64,000 nucleotides of DNA. Source: Silurus meridionalis. Its lineage: Eukaryota; Chordata; Actinopteri; Siluriformes; Siluridae. Below are positions 1-29,287 of this stretch, piece by piece. Below the pieces are notes generated by a model. It was given only the letters and a program-made list of their open reading frames with translations, was not told where the DNA came from and searched no databases. The stretch spans positions 9,420,602 to 9,484,601 of the forward strand of contig NC_060899.1 in the NCBI RefSeq assembly GCF_014805685.1. Direction: 5' to 3'. Made by a program: the position numbers and the translations under genes. Numbering within the stretch: the stretch's first letter is position 1; the number at the start of each line of letters is the position of its first letter.

Positions 1-825
1 TCTGCACCTCACCTACAGCACAAGGAGATAACTCTTTTGATCGCCCCTTGCAAGACCTGTTCCAAGTGAAACCATTTTGTACAACCATGGTCACTGTACT
101 GTAACTCAGTTTTAAGGTGTTACCAATCTTCTTATAGCTTTGTGGAAAGCAACAATTCTAATTCTCAAATCCTTAGAAATTTTTTTGTCATGAGGTGCCA
201 TGTTAAGCATCCACTGGTCAGTATGAGAGAATTCTACATAAAGCACCAAATTTTAACGACTCTAATACAAGATACACACATTTGTTTGGCAAGCAGACAA
301 AAACATGACCATGATGAATAAGACATGTGGCTTTGCATGTTTACATGACATACAGCCTTTTAATACTTGGGGTACATTTACTTTTGTTGTCAGCTATTTT
401 GAAAATAATGGCTGTATGTTGAGTTTTCTTCAGAGGACAGTAAATCTAAACTGCTATACAAACTGCACATTGACTACTCTAAAATATATCCAAGTTTAAT
501 TTTTATAGTATTGTCCTTTGAGAAGAATAATAAAATAGTTGCTGAAATGTGAGGGGTGTACTTTTTTTTGTGAGATACTGTATATATGGCATTGATTTAA
601 ACACTAAAAGCAGAAACAACAATAAATAATCAAAGAAACCACTGAGAGAATTAAGACAATTCTGAATAAGAGCAAATATACATTATAATCATATGACGAT
701 GGCATAAACTTAATTTTCATTTCTACATTTCAATGTAGCAGCTTATTTCCAATTCTTATAGATTAAAATTTTTATTTTTTCTTTCTAATTTCACCTTTGT
801 CTATAAAGAACCTTAAGGTAAAAAC
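1..825. other. Part of sars1 intron 6
   Basis: The exon 6 donor (AAG then GTTTTT on the minus strand) is at 826. Neither strand of the 825 bases to its left shows a continuation of SerRS or a recognisable repeat, so the next exon lies outside the window. Confidence 0.7.
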
Positions 826-1937
826 CTTGTACAGTTCCTCGTCGAACTGGCTGAGTTGTGCAACCTCTTGCATGACCTCTTTCCGCATGAAGAAAGGTGT
901 ATAGAGGAGTGTGTAATTCTTGCTGTAAAGGATGCGTAGGGCGAAATTGATCAAAGCCTGCTCCAGGAAAACTAGAGGTCCCTAATGAAAATGACAACAC
1001 AAATATCATACACAATAAGTGGTTAGTATATAGTGTAGTATACTTGTATATTAACAGACATTATACAAAATGTAAAACTATGCCTAATTACTAATAATAT
1101 AATAAGCACCTTAATTTTCCCATTTTATTTTGTGGCCTTATTCCTTAATGCTTTTTTCTCCCACATTAATCTACTCTATGGCATTCTGCCATAAACCCTT
1201 AAATCAAGGTCACAGTGATGGTTCTGCATCTGCATCTTACATTCTGCATGTCTAGTGTGCTGATATGATCTTCAATGCAGTAGAATTTTTATTTTATGTA
1301 TACGGTACTGTACTGTTAACATTTTATATACACTTCATTTTATAATTAATAATTATATTTGTATTAATAAATGTAATTATTTCAATATAAAAACATAAGT
1401 TTTTAGGTCCATCATGCTATCCGCGAGAGATCTGGAAAATCAGCAGAACAAATTTAGTTATGGTGGCAAATGCAATTCATCAGTAAACCAGGGCGTGACA
1501 TTCATACCACAGTAAAGCGGGGGATTACTGTAGTTATTTAAAACTAAAATAAAAAAGGATGTTTTTAAAACTAAAATACAGTGAAACCCCATTGTACGAG
1601 CAACCTATAGTACAAGCAAACGGAGTTACGAGCAAACTCGCTCGCAAAATTTTACTCTGTTTCACGAGCAAATTTCGAAAGCACGAGCAAACCAACGCTG
1701 CCGGTTCCCCGTTTTCAGCGGAGGGTCACATCAGTCGCTTAGTTGATGACGTATCACTCGGTCGCTCTCGCTGTTCAGTGCAGCAAAAACGTAACTGTGG
1801 CAGCGGGGGCGTAGCCGAGCGGCGGTTGGTGAATGGAGGGCGGGTCCGGGAGCAGATAGGCCTCACCTGAAGTTAATGTGACCTAATGATTGTTCTCTCT
1901 TTTCAAGTGATTGCAGGGTGCATTTAAGGAGGAGAGC

Positions 1938-1988
<51 letters not shown>

Positions 1989-4900
1989 CGCGCGTCAGAG
2001 ACGTGCTGCATGGGGCACTAGGCAGACCGACACAAAAAACAAATAAAAGTGGCTCCCGTATTCATACGCTCTCCCACAGTAACTTTTTTTAGTTTTATAT
2101 TTTTATTTCACTAGAAATCTTGAAAAATGTCTCCCAAGAAAATCAGTGATGGTGCTGTGAAAACGAAAGTAAATAGAATTACCATGGAAACCGAGAAGGT
2201 TACGAGCATGGTGCGTGTCTCACACTCGCAATTAACCACTATCACATGAGTAAGTGTTAACTTATGTTTATATTACGGTAATTTGCGGTGTATTTGCTTT
2301 TAAAAATAGGCTACAAATACTTTTTAAGTGCAGAAATAAGCGATCGGATGAGATCTCGGAACGGATTAAATCACTTTTACATTCATTCCTATGGGGAAAG
2401 TTAGTTTGAACATACAAGCAAATGGACCTACGAGCAATTTTCAAGAACGAATTATGCTCGTCCAATGGGGTTCCACTGCAATACATTTGAAAAATACTTG
2501 TAAAAATAAAAATGTAAAAATGCACTGCATGCAATGGAAGGTGTACAATGTAAACACCAAATAATGTGGTTCTACATTTTCTACAAAAGACTAGGCAGCT
2601 TCACCTGCCATGCATGTTCAAAATAAATACTGCTGCATAATGTGGCATTTTTATACTCAACCTTCAAGAAATATCCTCTGCTTCCTGCAATGACTGCACC
2701 TTTCTCTCCTTCATATCCATCCACCATGACAACCAGATCAACATGAGAGTACTTCTTCTGCACTGTGCAGTCACCCCAGGTGCGCTCAACTTTATTATCA
2801 GCATCCTATTGCAGAGCAACATAAAACAACAACCTAGTAATCTGAAATTATTTTACAGGAAATAACCAAGAGATTTCTGCTTTCTTTATGATTACAAAAG
2901 AAATTAGTCAATAATTATATTGGAAATGTGCTGTTACTCCATGATTTATGCAGATTTTATTAACCATATCCCCAATATAGAAGGTAATCCAACTGTGTAG
3001 GTAATAGCCACATTGTTGACAAAGGGAAGCATCACAATGTATAGACTTAAATAGTGCTAATAATTGTACCAAACATACATTTGACAAAGATATGTTTCAT
3101 AAAAATGTGATCTGCATGCAAATTGAGAGAAGAGAATTTGTGGGTTTTTTTGTGACCATAAAAACACCTATTTAAATACCATAAAAAAAATCCTATTTTG
3201 AAGAGCCAGAACAACAGAAATGAATGAAAACAAGGTGATGCATTATTCGTGCAAAATCTCACCTCATCATTGCTAATGGGAACAGAAGGGTGTAGGAGGT
3301 TGCCGATTTCTCTCAGGGACTCAAATCGCTCCATCTCCAGCCTCAGCCTTTCTTCGTCTTTTTTTTGAATTGCTTCATCCACCAACATTCGAACCTTCTT
3401 AATCTGAGTCACATTCAGTGTCTGTTAAAGATGTAACATACAGAGACAGAAATGGTAATTTAAAAAAATTATAAAACAAAAACAAAGTACAAGCTAAAAC
3501 TGCACACTTAAAAGACTTGAGAAGCCTTTAAACAAAGGAAGTGATGAACACTTGCAAAGCTTTAAACTGGACAAACAACATTAAACATATTGCAAGTGTA
3601 CATATACTACATCACTAACTAAATTTTTTCAGTATTTATTGAAGTTTACGCATTTTAATGTCTCAATGTTGTATGAAATTAAAGCATGGCATGAATAAAC
3701 AATTGAGAATAAAATAAAAAAATCATGAAAGTTAACATTTTATTTTAATTTAAAAATAGCTTACTTTTCAGATACAACAGCCAAACAACTTAAAAAGGTC
3801 TTCACATACTCCTGTCCAGTTTATTCCAAAGCAACTTGAAATGGTTTAAGACTGGAGACTGTGCTGGCCATTCAATGAATCCTATCGCATTGTTCCAGTT
3901 CCCCCGTACAACTATAATTTTTTTTTTAACCTCTAGCAGTTTACCAAGTACCTTTGTACCATTTTAGGTTATTCCCTGGAATATCCTTTTTATATTCAAC
4001 AAACTAGGTAATTTACCAGTATGCAAATTTACTTTAAACACATAAATGTGTACAGATGTAAAACTTCTTTTCATTAAAAACTCCTGCCTTAGCATGAATA
4101 ACAGCTTTACACATACTTGGCATACGAACGGTTTGTTTTTCCATTCAGCTAAAAAAAACTTTCCATGCTTCTTGTAAAACTTATCAAAAGGTGTTCTTCT
4201 CTACTTGGATATTTCTTTCTGACCCTGCAATCCATTTCATCCCAGAACAGTTCAATAGGGTTTGGCAGTGGTGTCTGGGCAGGTCATTCCATGATGGATA
4301 ACAATCTAGGTGACTGTTAATTCTAAAATTTCACTTACAGAGCTTGGACAAATGTTTCGTGTCATTCTCTTTTTGTGAAGTTGGATATAATTTTAAAAAG
4401 ACTCCAAGAAACGTGGATGAGAAAAAGCAAAGTAGAAATAATTGCAGTAAAAACACAATCAACCTGAGAGCATACTCATAATAGAGATGATCTGAAAATC
4501 AGTGGCAAAATCATCTTCATTTATATACATTGTGCATCCCTTGATTACCATTCAAATTGGAAACTCCACTAATTTTGGCCAGCACCATTATTTAAAAAAT
4601 TCTCTTCTTCAGTAATTCATGATTACAGGCCCACCTCACCTGTGCATGAGAATCTTACTGGGCAGGCCAGTGAAGATTCTGCTGAAGATTTCACTAAGCT
4701 GTCCAACGGTTTCTCTTCTGCATGTACCCTCAAGCATTAGCTATGTTCTCAAGGCCACTCTGGCCCAGTGCATTTCAAAATAAAAACCCTAAACCAGCGG
4801 TCCCCAAGCTTTTTTGTGCCACAGACCAGTTAAATGTCAGACAATATTTTCACGGACTGGCCTTTAAGGTGTACAAATAATAGCGAATAAATACAACAAC

Positions 4901-7900
4901 AAAAAATTATACGACCGGCAAAATTTTTTTCCCCCGGTATTTTCTAAATACAGTGGAACCCGGTTATGCCGATGTCCTAGGGGGTCGCCAAAAAGCATTC
5001 AGGTAACCGATGATCGAGATAAACGAAAATCAAAATGGCTGCAATATATTAACGTGCTTGAAATTTCTTTATGTACATGATGTGCGTTACTAAATGAGAA
5101 TGTGCATGCACGTGTTTTAAAGGGTTTTTTTACACAACAGCGTTGCCGCGATTTGTTTGATAAGGGCATGCTATAAAAATACATACAGTACATGTTTATC
5201 TGTCAGGAATCCACCTGCCACGCCCCCTTTGGTGCTTTCTCGGCCGCTTTCTCTGAAGCTCCCGGCTTCAATCACGCACATATGGTGCTCGTTTATCATC
5301 ATCACCAGCTCCTATTTAAACTTCCACACTCTCACCGTCCGTTATTGTTGCTAAACGTTGGTTCACGGCGGTCGTTGTTATCGCTCATGCGTATCCCGGT
5401 ACGTGCCTTCCCACCGGCACTCTCTCAACGGCTGCGCTTTTCTTCCCAAAGCGCATCGCGGATTCCCCCCGATCCTGCCGGTGTTCATTCTATGCTTTTG
5501 CTGCTCATCCCACGTTCTCCCGTGTGCTGTTCAGCGCCGCGCTTCTACTTTCGCCTCCGCTCATCGCATAACATTTAACAACAAAAGGCATATGTGCACT
5601 AACTAACAGCAGAGATTCACCAGTATACAATACAACACCTGTAGCAGCTGTAAGTAGGGATTTAATTTATCACCTGAAATCCAAACATCCCGATCGCTAT
5701 GCTGAATATCAGAGGAACGCGGCACAGAAAAGCAAAACCCCTCCGAGCATGCGCACTCCGTCTGTGGCGAACGTTTTTAAAAAGGCAAGAAGTTTCCCAG
5801 TGATATTGTTGTATTGTTGTATCTTTAAGCAGTTGCACTTGTTCTGAATGCACTTTGTTTTTATGAAAGAACATATTTTACAACCTTTCAGCAGGACAGA
5901 GGGCCTGTACATTATTATTTAATGTACACATGAGTGCATTTAAGTTAAACATTTAAGTTTGAATTTTAATTTATTTTATCCTGTGCATTGTTGCAATGTG
6001 CTATAAATAAATATTTTCATAATTTGATTGATTTGATAAATTGATTTATTCTTTGAAACTTTAATATTAATTTATGCAATTGAAATGCCTTGATTTTAGT
6101 AAGGTTAGTCATAGACATAAATGCAATGGTAATAATAATTGCCATAATTTCTTTCGGTGTTTTGGTTATCGGTTTTCGGCCTTGCTTTCCTCTTTTTCGG
6201 TTTCGGACCAGAATTTTCATTTCGGTGCATCCCTAGCTGTAAGGCTTAATTTTCCGCCACTTTCGCAAGTTCTTCTGCAGCTGCACCGAGATAACCGACG
6301 TTAAATGGCAAATTTTTCCCCCCTTGTGCTCGAGATATCAGGGTTCGGCGACATAAAAAAGTCGACATAACCGATAAAAAATGCTTAGACAAAGCAAGAA
6401 TTTGGCGGTTCCACTTCAAAAACGTCGACTTAATAGGGTTGTCGAGTTAACCGAGGTCGAGATAAGTGGGTTCCACTGTATAATAATAAACCTGAATCCA
6501 CTGTATTGCATTTTTGTTTATTTTGCTAGCTTGGGGGTTTCAATTTAGCGGTAATGTATTATGTGCTACCGGCCGGAGCAGCACCTTTTAGAAGGTAGCG
6601 GATGTAGGGAAGATGTGACCGAGGCATCTTGATATGCATCAAGAGTCATAGACAGATGTGGCGGAGAGAACCAGTAATTTTCCAAAATAAAACATAATTC
6701 AGAATCAGATAATAAATAAAACGAAAGTAATGTAAGTTATGTATTCTTTTTGTGCGGCCTGGTACCAATTGACCCACGGACTGGTTCCGGTCCGCAGCCT
6801 GGGGAATTTTTTTTGGCTCTTAAATTTAAAGTGTACAGTCTGTTCATTATATGCGCATTTAATATTAAGTATTAACTTAAATTATCCTATTGTCCAGGCA
6901 GAATTCCATGGCAGTCAAGTATAAAAATGTAGCCATGTTGGTTCAGTATTCCTTTTACTTAACCTAGACCTCCATGTTGACTGAGTGTAAGGCAAAACAT
7001 TTTCTCTCCTGTACTCTAGTTAACCCAAGTTTTTTTATAAGAGCCAAAAATGTCACATTTGGACTTCTGATCACAACTTACTTCTAGTTATTCACTGTCC
7101 AATCCTAGTTTGTTGCATATAAACACAATGAACATGCATGTATCTCAAAAACCATAAAAGACTAGGTGTTTCCAAAATTTTAAACAATTTTGCTCAAGGG
7201 CACAGCCATGGTAGCCTGGTTGTGCTAGGATTTGAACTCACAGCTTTCCAATCGGAAGGTCCAACGTCTCAAAATCTACCCTACGCCTTAACATTTATAA
7301 GATATATTACTAATCAGACTCACTGATAAGATGTTTGCTGTCAGTGTCTCCAGGTTCTGGACTTCCTCTGGGAGGGTTTCATCATCTCCAATTGGCTCCT
7401 TCTTCTATTGACAATAAAACAAAGTATAAAATGAAATGTTACTGGCTTCCCAGCAACGTCCACATTTCCCATATTAACAAGGAGTCCAGGCTCATCAACA
7501 AACCACAAGCATGTCTACATTCATAGACAATATTTACATGAGCATTTATAAGAAACATCAAAAATGTGAAAAATGAAACAAAAATGAACAAATTATAAGA
7601 ACTTGTTCTTATAAAGAAATTGTTCTTAAACTAAAACACTTCAATCATTGGGACTTGTACCTTCATTTTCTCACCAACAGATTTGCTGCATAAATTCTTT
7701 GCTTTGTTGAGGTTGTCAGTAATGAAGCGACCTAGAAGAAGAAGATATGATATAATACATACTGGTTTAGCCCTTTCATGGGGCCTTTATTTAATCAAAC
7801 TATAAATCATTCTGATATTTGACCAAGAATGTACTGATCATATCTATGACTCATAAAAACTTGGTTTAAGAATTTGCAATACTGCACATTTTCTATATAT

Positions 7901-8732
7901 ATTTGGTACATAATTTACACACAAAGCACTTTTTAAAGGTTTTTTTTTTGTTGTTGTTCTTGATTTGTGCAGGAAGCCTTGGATTTTGCGTTAAAATTGA
8001 TTATAGCGGTCAACACATTTCACTATTCCAGACGTTTACAAAATCGACAAGTGACAAATTCAAGAAGGAATCGTGAAAATCACTGTTGTAACCGTAAAAT
8101 GACAAACAGAAAAATATTCGAAAACTAGATCGACTAAACGAAATCACTATAGACCGAATTCCTCCATTCAGAGGGATTGCATCAGACTGCTTCTTGAGGT
8201 GTGATTACATCATCATACTGAGACAATTATACTTTCTACACAACACATACGTATCTTTTACAACAACTTATAATTGTCGATAAAGGTTAGTGTCCTTTGT
8301 TTGGGCAATTAGAATAAATAGAATAGAATAAATACATTCAAGTAAATTCAATATCTGATACTAGGGTAGTCGAATGACCGTGATAAATCGATAGACAAAC
8401 CAACGGTTAGCATGCTAACCCAGAACATCTTACTAGTTATTTATAACAGGTAACAATATTTTATAATGAATTTGCAGTCATTTTTATGATGGCAATTTAT
8501 AACGATACAAAACTTAACTATCGTGCAGCTAAAAACATTGTAACTAATTTCCGATTGACATATGGTTTAACCAAGTAAAAAAAAAAAAAAACTCACACTT
8601 CCTCCACTCCGTATCTGCTTGAACGAGTTTATCCACCAAGGAAACATCTTTAAACCGTTTTCGTTGCGTTTCTCTCACAATTTCTGGATCGCCGCCTTTG
8701 TCGGTCCGAAAAAGGTCTAGATCAAGAACCAT
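826..8732 (-). CDS. sars1: Seryl-tRNA synthetase, cytosolic; coding exons 1-6, 3' part beyond left edge
   Basis: This class II synthetase charges tRNA-Ser (and tRNA-Sec) with serine in the cytosol. Coding exons on the minus strand are 8597-8732, 7661-7731, 7324-7404, 3263-3421, 2662-2805 and 826-981. All junctions are GT-AG and the frame holds throughout, giving residues 1-249 of about 514. The start [16 protein letters not shown] at 8732 matches vertebrate SerRS and has a good Kozak context (A at -3, G at +4). Exons 1-4 encode the N-terminal tRNA-binding coiled-coil arm, including [12 protein letters not shown]. Exon 5 encodes [14 protein letters not shown]. Exon 6 holds the class II motif 1 segment ending [18 protein letters not shown]. 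Motifs 2 and 3 and the vertebrate C-terminal tail must lie left of position 1. Introns 3 and 5 carry nested transposons. The family call comes from direct resemblance to the human protein and is very secure. Confidence 0.97.
1579..2478. mobile_element. pogo/Tigger-like DNA element, non-autonomous, in sars1 intron 5
   Basis: The ends are inverted: CAGTGAAACCCCATTGTACG at 1579 and, read on the minus strand from 2478, CAGTGGAACCCCATTGGACG. A TA precedes the left end, as expected for a TA-targeting element. From 2127 a short plus-strand stretch reads [14 protein letters not shown], resembling the start of Tigger transposases before it decays. A solo LTR is inserted at 1796-2078, so the element itself is about 0.6 kb. 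Confidence 0.8.
1796..2078. repeat. Solo LTR with 5-bp target duplication
   Basis: The 283-bp block starts TGTGGCAGCGGGG and ends CTCTCCCACA, the TG...CA inverted ends of an LTR. GTAAC lies immediately before (1791-1795) and after (2079-2083). It contains AATAAA near 2041 and a (GT)n(GC)n tract at 1939-1993. The same family occurs at 21356-21645. It is inserted inside the Tigger-like element. Confidence 0.85.
3790..4690 (-). mobile_element. Degenerate Tc1-like transposon remnant in sars1 intron 3
   Basis: On the minus strand about 4215-4290 decodes, with frameshifts, to the Tc1 signature [17 protein letters not shown] (compare SPDLNPIE). The stretch around 3835-3880 is the reverse complement of a common Tc1 catalytic-region sequence. 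No intact reading frame or terminal repeats remain. Confidence 0.6.
4951..6478. mobile_element. TA-targeting MITE, copy 1 (pogo-like ends), carrying a hAT insertion
   Basis: The ends are inverted, with CAGTGGAACCCGGTTATG on the left and GATAAGTGGGTTCCACTG on the right. TA lies on both sides (4949-4950 and 6479-6480). Without the inserted hAT (5655-6235 plus 8 bp) it is about 939 bp, matching the uninterrupted copy at 35314-36259. It has no convincing coding content; the open frames at 5192-5606 change in the second copy. Confidence 0.85.
5655..6235 (+). mobile_element. 5'-deleted hAT element of the BED-finger family
   Basis: It begins TAGGGAT, jumps to the TTTAATTTATCACCTGAAAT block shared with the copies at 30755 and 49932, and ends TTTCGGTGCATCCCTA. 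GCTGTAAG lies on both sides (5647-5654 and 6236-6243), the 8-bp duplication expected of hAT. The sister MITE at 35314 has a single GCTGTAAG at the same place, which is the empty site. The first half of the BED finger is missing. Confidence 0.88.
7190..7290. repeat. Fragment of a common teleost interspersed repeat
   Basis: The stretch contains TTTTGCTCAAGGGCACAGCC and GGATTTGAACTCACAGC. These match the tail of an abundant fish repeat; a better copy lies at 50865-51055. It sits in sars1 intron 3 just before exon 3. Confidence 0.5.
7732..8596. other. sars1 intron 1, no other feature
   Basis: The donor at 8596-8595 (GTGAGT on the minus strand) and the acceptor at 7733-7732 are clear. I see no repeat family or exon inside. 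Confidence 0.7.
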
Positions 8733-9309
8733 GATGTCGCGCTCCCGTTGTATGAAGACGTATTCGGTTATGTAGCTCTATGCTGTTTTGTGTAGCACCA
8801 GGGTTCCGGAGTAACGTTGCTTATGAGGTATGAGGCTTATGACGTGGTTGTGTGAACTGTGCAGTCGCCAAAGTGGGAAATTACATCCTTACAACTTGCA
8901 AATAGAACTTACAAGGCCGAGGGGACTCGGCGTGGCTTACACGGACGGTATTGTTTGCTTTACAATAATATCAAACTAAACTAAATGTTTAAGAGTACTA
9001 TATCAAACCAGTACTAAAAGGCCTATACTGGAAAATAGCTTGCTTTTTTTTTTTTAGTTACGTGCTCTGATAGAGCGAACAATTGATGCCCGCCTTGTTA
9101 CAACTGGCAAATTACCACTTACAATGAAGCGCGAATGCAGCGCCAGGCATCATTGCGCATGTGATATTTTCCAGTTCACTCATGTTGGGGACGCTAGGCT
9201 GAATCGCAAATAGGTCCCAACATCCTATATAAGCGAACTTCTTAGGGTATGAAACAAATGCCTATATAATGCACTAATATTTAAAAGTAAAAGTCATTTG
9301 TGAATCAGC
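8733..9309. promoter_or_regulatory. 5' flank of sars1, putative promoter region
   Basis: This is the sequence directly upstream of the SerRS start codon. A CRE-like TGACGTGG occurs at about 8839. No TATA box near the start codon and no upstream exon are evident. The promoter role is inferred from position only. Confidence 0.35.
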
Positions 9310-10866
9310 CTGTGGCAGACGAGGATTTGAAGGTGAAGATGAAGAGAATGAGGACTGAAAAAATAATAAAATGGTGGAAACTAAAGGAGGAAGACTGTTG
9401 TGTGAGATTCAGGGAAGAGTTCAGACAGGGGTTAGGTTGAGGTGTTGGATGATTTGGCAACTACTGCAGCAGTAATAAGGGATACTGCTAGGAAAATACT
9501 TGGTGTGACATCTGAAAAAAGAATGGATGGCAAAGAAATGTGTTGGTGGAATGAGGAAGTACAGGAAAACATAAGGAAAAACAGTTGAAAAAAGTAGGAG
9601 AAAGAACAAGGAGATTCAAGAGGTATAGAGGCATGCAGCAAAAGCCAAGGAAAAGGCATATGATAAGCTGTATAACAAGTTGGACACCAAGGAAGAAGAA
9701 AAGAATGTGTAACAAATGGCAAGGAAAATGGACCGAGCTGTGAAGGATGTGCTGCAAGCAAGGGCAACAGAGTGTGTTTTAGGTGGAGGACAGATTTTGA
9801 GCAGCTGATGAATGAGAAAATGAAAGACAGAGCAGGGTTGGATTATGTGGAGATAGTGACGCAGGAAATGCATAGGATTAGTAAGGAGAAAGTGAGAGCT
9901 ATTAAGAAGATGAACAGTGAAAGTCGGTTGGCCAGATGACATAATAGTAGAAGCATAGGGATGTTTAGGTGAGATAGGAGTAGAGTTTTTAACTAGATTG
10001 TTTAACAAGGTGAGAGGATGCCTAATGAATGGAGAAGGTTTGCTGGTAAGTTTTTTTAAGAATAAGGGTTCAAGGTGGAAGTTGGATTGTATCAAGGATC
10101 GGCTCTGAGCCCTTTCCTGTTTGCAGAGGTGATGGGGAGCAGGTTGAGAAGAGCCTGGAGAGGTGGAGGTACGTGCTAGAGAGGGGGAATAAAAGTCAGT
10201 AAGAGTAAGACAGAGTACATGTGTGTGAATGAGAGGGAGGGCAGTGGAGTGGTGCGGTGCGGTTGCAGGGAGAAGTGTTGAAGGTGGATGAGTTTAAGTA
10301 CCTGGGGTCAACTGTGCAAAGTAATGGAGACTGTTTTAGAGAAGTGAAGAAAAGAGTGCAGGCAGGGTGGAGTGGGTGGAGAAGAGTGGCAGGAGTGATT
10401 TGTGATAAAAGGGTACCTGCAAGAGTGAATGGGAAAGTTTATAGGACTGTGGTGAGACATGCAATGTTGTATGGTTTAAAGACAGTGGCACTGAATAAAA
10501 GACAGGAGGTGGAGCTGGAGGTAGCAGAGGTGAAGTTGGTGAGTTTTTCATTGGGAGTGACGAGGATGGACAGGTTTAGAAATAAGCTTATTAGAGGAAC
10601 AGCGCATGTTGGAACTTTTGGAGACAAGGTGAGAAAGATGGTTTGGACATGTGCAGAGGAGAGACATGGGGAATATCGGTAGGAGAATGCTGAGGATGGA
10701 GCCACCAGGAAGGAGGAAGAGAGAAAGGCCAAGGAGGAGGTTTATGGATGTGGTGAGGGAAGACATGCAGGTAGTTGGTTTGAAAGAGGCAGATGTAGAG
10801 GACAGGGGGAATGGAGACGATGATCCACTGTGGCGACCCCTCATAAGAGAGGCCAAAAGAAGATGA
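9310..10866 (+). mobile_element. RTE-type LINE remnant (reverse transcriptase and 3' end)
   Basis: Broken frames on the plus strand follow an RTE-clade reverse transcriptase. The longest, near 10257-10682, reads FKYLGSTVQSNGD and REVKKRVQAGWSGWRRV, then ends RNKLIRGTAHVGTFGDKVRK. The end CCACTGTGGCGACCCCTCAT followed by a GAC-rich tail is the family's 3' terminus. Frameshifts and stops make it inactive. Related pieces lie at 17065, 39470, 41900 and 44690. Confidence 0.85.
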
Positions 10867-11015
10867 CGACGACGACACTGGCTCCCAAATAAATATCACA
10901 TTGATTACAAAATACTTCTATTGATGTATGAAGTCGTATAAAGCATTTCACTGCATTTCGTACTCTGTATGTATGTGTATGTGACAAATAAAATTTGATT
11001 TGATTTGAAGCACTG
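10867..11015 (+). repeat. LINE 3'-tail fragment (L2/CR1-like)
   Basis: TTCGTACTCTGTATGTATGT is followed by GACAAATAAAATTTGATTTG, the ending typical of many fish LINE 3' tails. A similar tail lies at 14315-14360. Confidence 0.5.
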
Positions 11016-12514
11016 GTCTTGTGCCACAGTATCTGAGTGAACTTCTGTACCATTATGATCCATGCCTACTTTGACAATGTCCATTGTTAAAAGTGCTAAC
11101 AATGAATGTAATTGAATTACAATGCAATATGAAAAGCAGTTATATGGGCTACAATTTAAGGAAATTTCTTCAATAATATATAAGAAGCCTAGCTTCCCAT
11201 ATTAATTATAGCTGGTCAAATTTGAATAAACTAAATAACCAAATATATCACAGCAATCTTGCACTGTTTGTTCATTTTAGGGTTCCACTCACAAATAATA
11301 ATAAATCTTATAGACAAGTAGCTTAACATGTTTTAACCCCTTTAGTATATATTTTACATTTGCAATTTGAATATATTCAAAATAAACTGGAAACAAAGTT
11401 ATGTCTGATTATTCTGAAATTTGTCATTTATAAGTCTAGCTAGTGATCTGTTACTACATTCTTCTGGCAATAGCTTAGCTGCTTTTTGGCATCAAATTAC
11501 AGAAATTTCATGTTTACCTTTTTTTGTAAAAATATTATTAGGAAAATTAAACAAGAGGGCAGACCAACACATTAGATTTGATTAAAAAAAAATCAAGGAG
11601 CTATATCAGGTCCTTTTAGCTCTCTTGGTAAACCAAATCGTGAGTTTTTCCTCAATCTTTCCTGACAAGCACTCAGTCAGCGCATGCTGCCATCAACATG
11701 CTTTATTTTAGTAACAGAAGTGTTCAGATATAATACAAAGAATTCAGCAATTTCACAAAATCTTGGTTTGGGAGTGTTTTCTGCTTTATATAAGTGTGCA
11801 TAATTATTTTTCTGGTGAAGATCAGATTCCATTTAATTTAATCTATGTATAAAATGTATACCTTTCAATTTCTTGGGCATTTATATTTTTAACTGTTCAT
11901 CACCCCAACTTAACAGTAAGACAGGTAACAGGTACTTTGTACACTACTGTTTTTTTTATTTATCACCATAAAAATAGCATAATCGAAAAGAAGTCTGGTT
12001 AAATCTGATACATACACAGTTAACAAAATGTTAGAGTTCTAAATCACATATAACTGCAGTTCTCTGTAACTTATATTAAACTTAAATATTTCAATGTTTA
12101 TGCACATTTTCTATACACAAGTCTTTTAATAGCAAATACTAATTTCTTTAATATGGCTTTCAAAGTACAATATAAGTAGTTATGCAATACATGTGCATTC
12201 GCATCAAAACTTTCTCATACTGAGAGACAGAGAAAGTGGTATACTGACCACAGAAAACATTGCAATCCACACTTCATTCATTTACCAAAAGCTATACTTT
12301 TTTAAAATAAAACTTGAATGCATCATGATATTAATGGTAAAAATTAATATGAGAATTGTTAGGAATTGGTCAAACTTAAGTTTACTTGACACTAGAAGAA
12401 AATGTTATGCCTGTTCCTTTTTTATGATGGCAAGGCTATTAATAAGATATTTCTTGTTCTTAGTGGGGCAGCTTCTCTTAAACCCTCCAGATTCACCATG
12501 TCTAGCATTACTAA
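11016..12514. other. 3' flank of plpbp, no recognised feature
   Basis: AT-rich DNA beyond the plpbp stop codon, expected to include its 3' UTR. A minus-strand AATAAA is possible near 11702-11707, but I cannot say where the transcript ends. Confidence 0.4.

Positions 12515-29287
<16,773 letters not shown>

Larger units (their letters stand above)
4795..6812 (-). mobile_element. hAT-type element, interrupted by a nested MITE
   Basis: The left end reads CAGCGGTCCCCAAGC. At the right, the minus strand from about 6812 reads TTCCCCAGGCTGCGGACCGG followed by CAGTCCGTGGGTC, the familiar 5' end of a teleost hAT family. The interior is short and non-coding. A 1.5 kb insertion (4951-6478) separates the two flanks. 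The exact right end and the target duplication could not be fixed. Confidence 0.65.

Noticed and set aside
5192..5606. Candidate small gene of 82-128 residues
   Set aside because: It lies wholly inside a MITE; the corresponding frames in copy 2 at 35605-35981 differ in length and sequence.
8544..8596. Extension of sars1 exon 1 past the donor
   Set aside because: After AAG-T comes GTGAGT, and exon 2 restores the conserved CRF; the extension encodes a poly-Phe stretch.
10257..10866. Possible host gene with reverse-transcriptase-like protein
   Set aside because: It is the C-terminal part of a degraded RTE LINE, with four related copies in the window.
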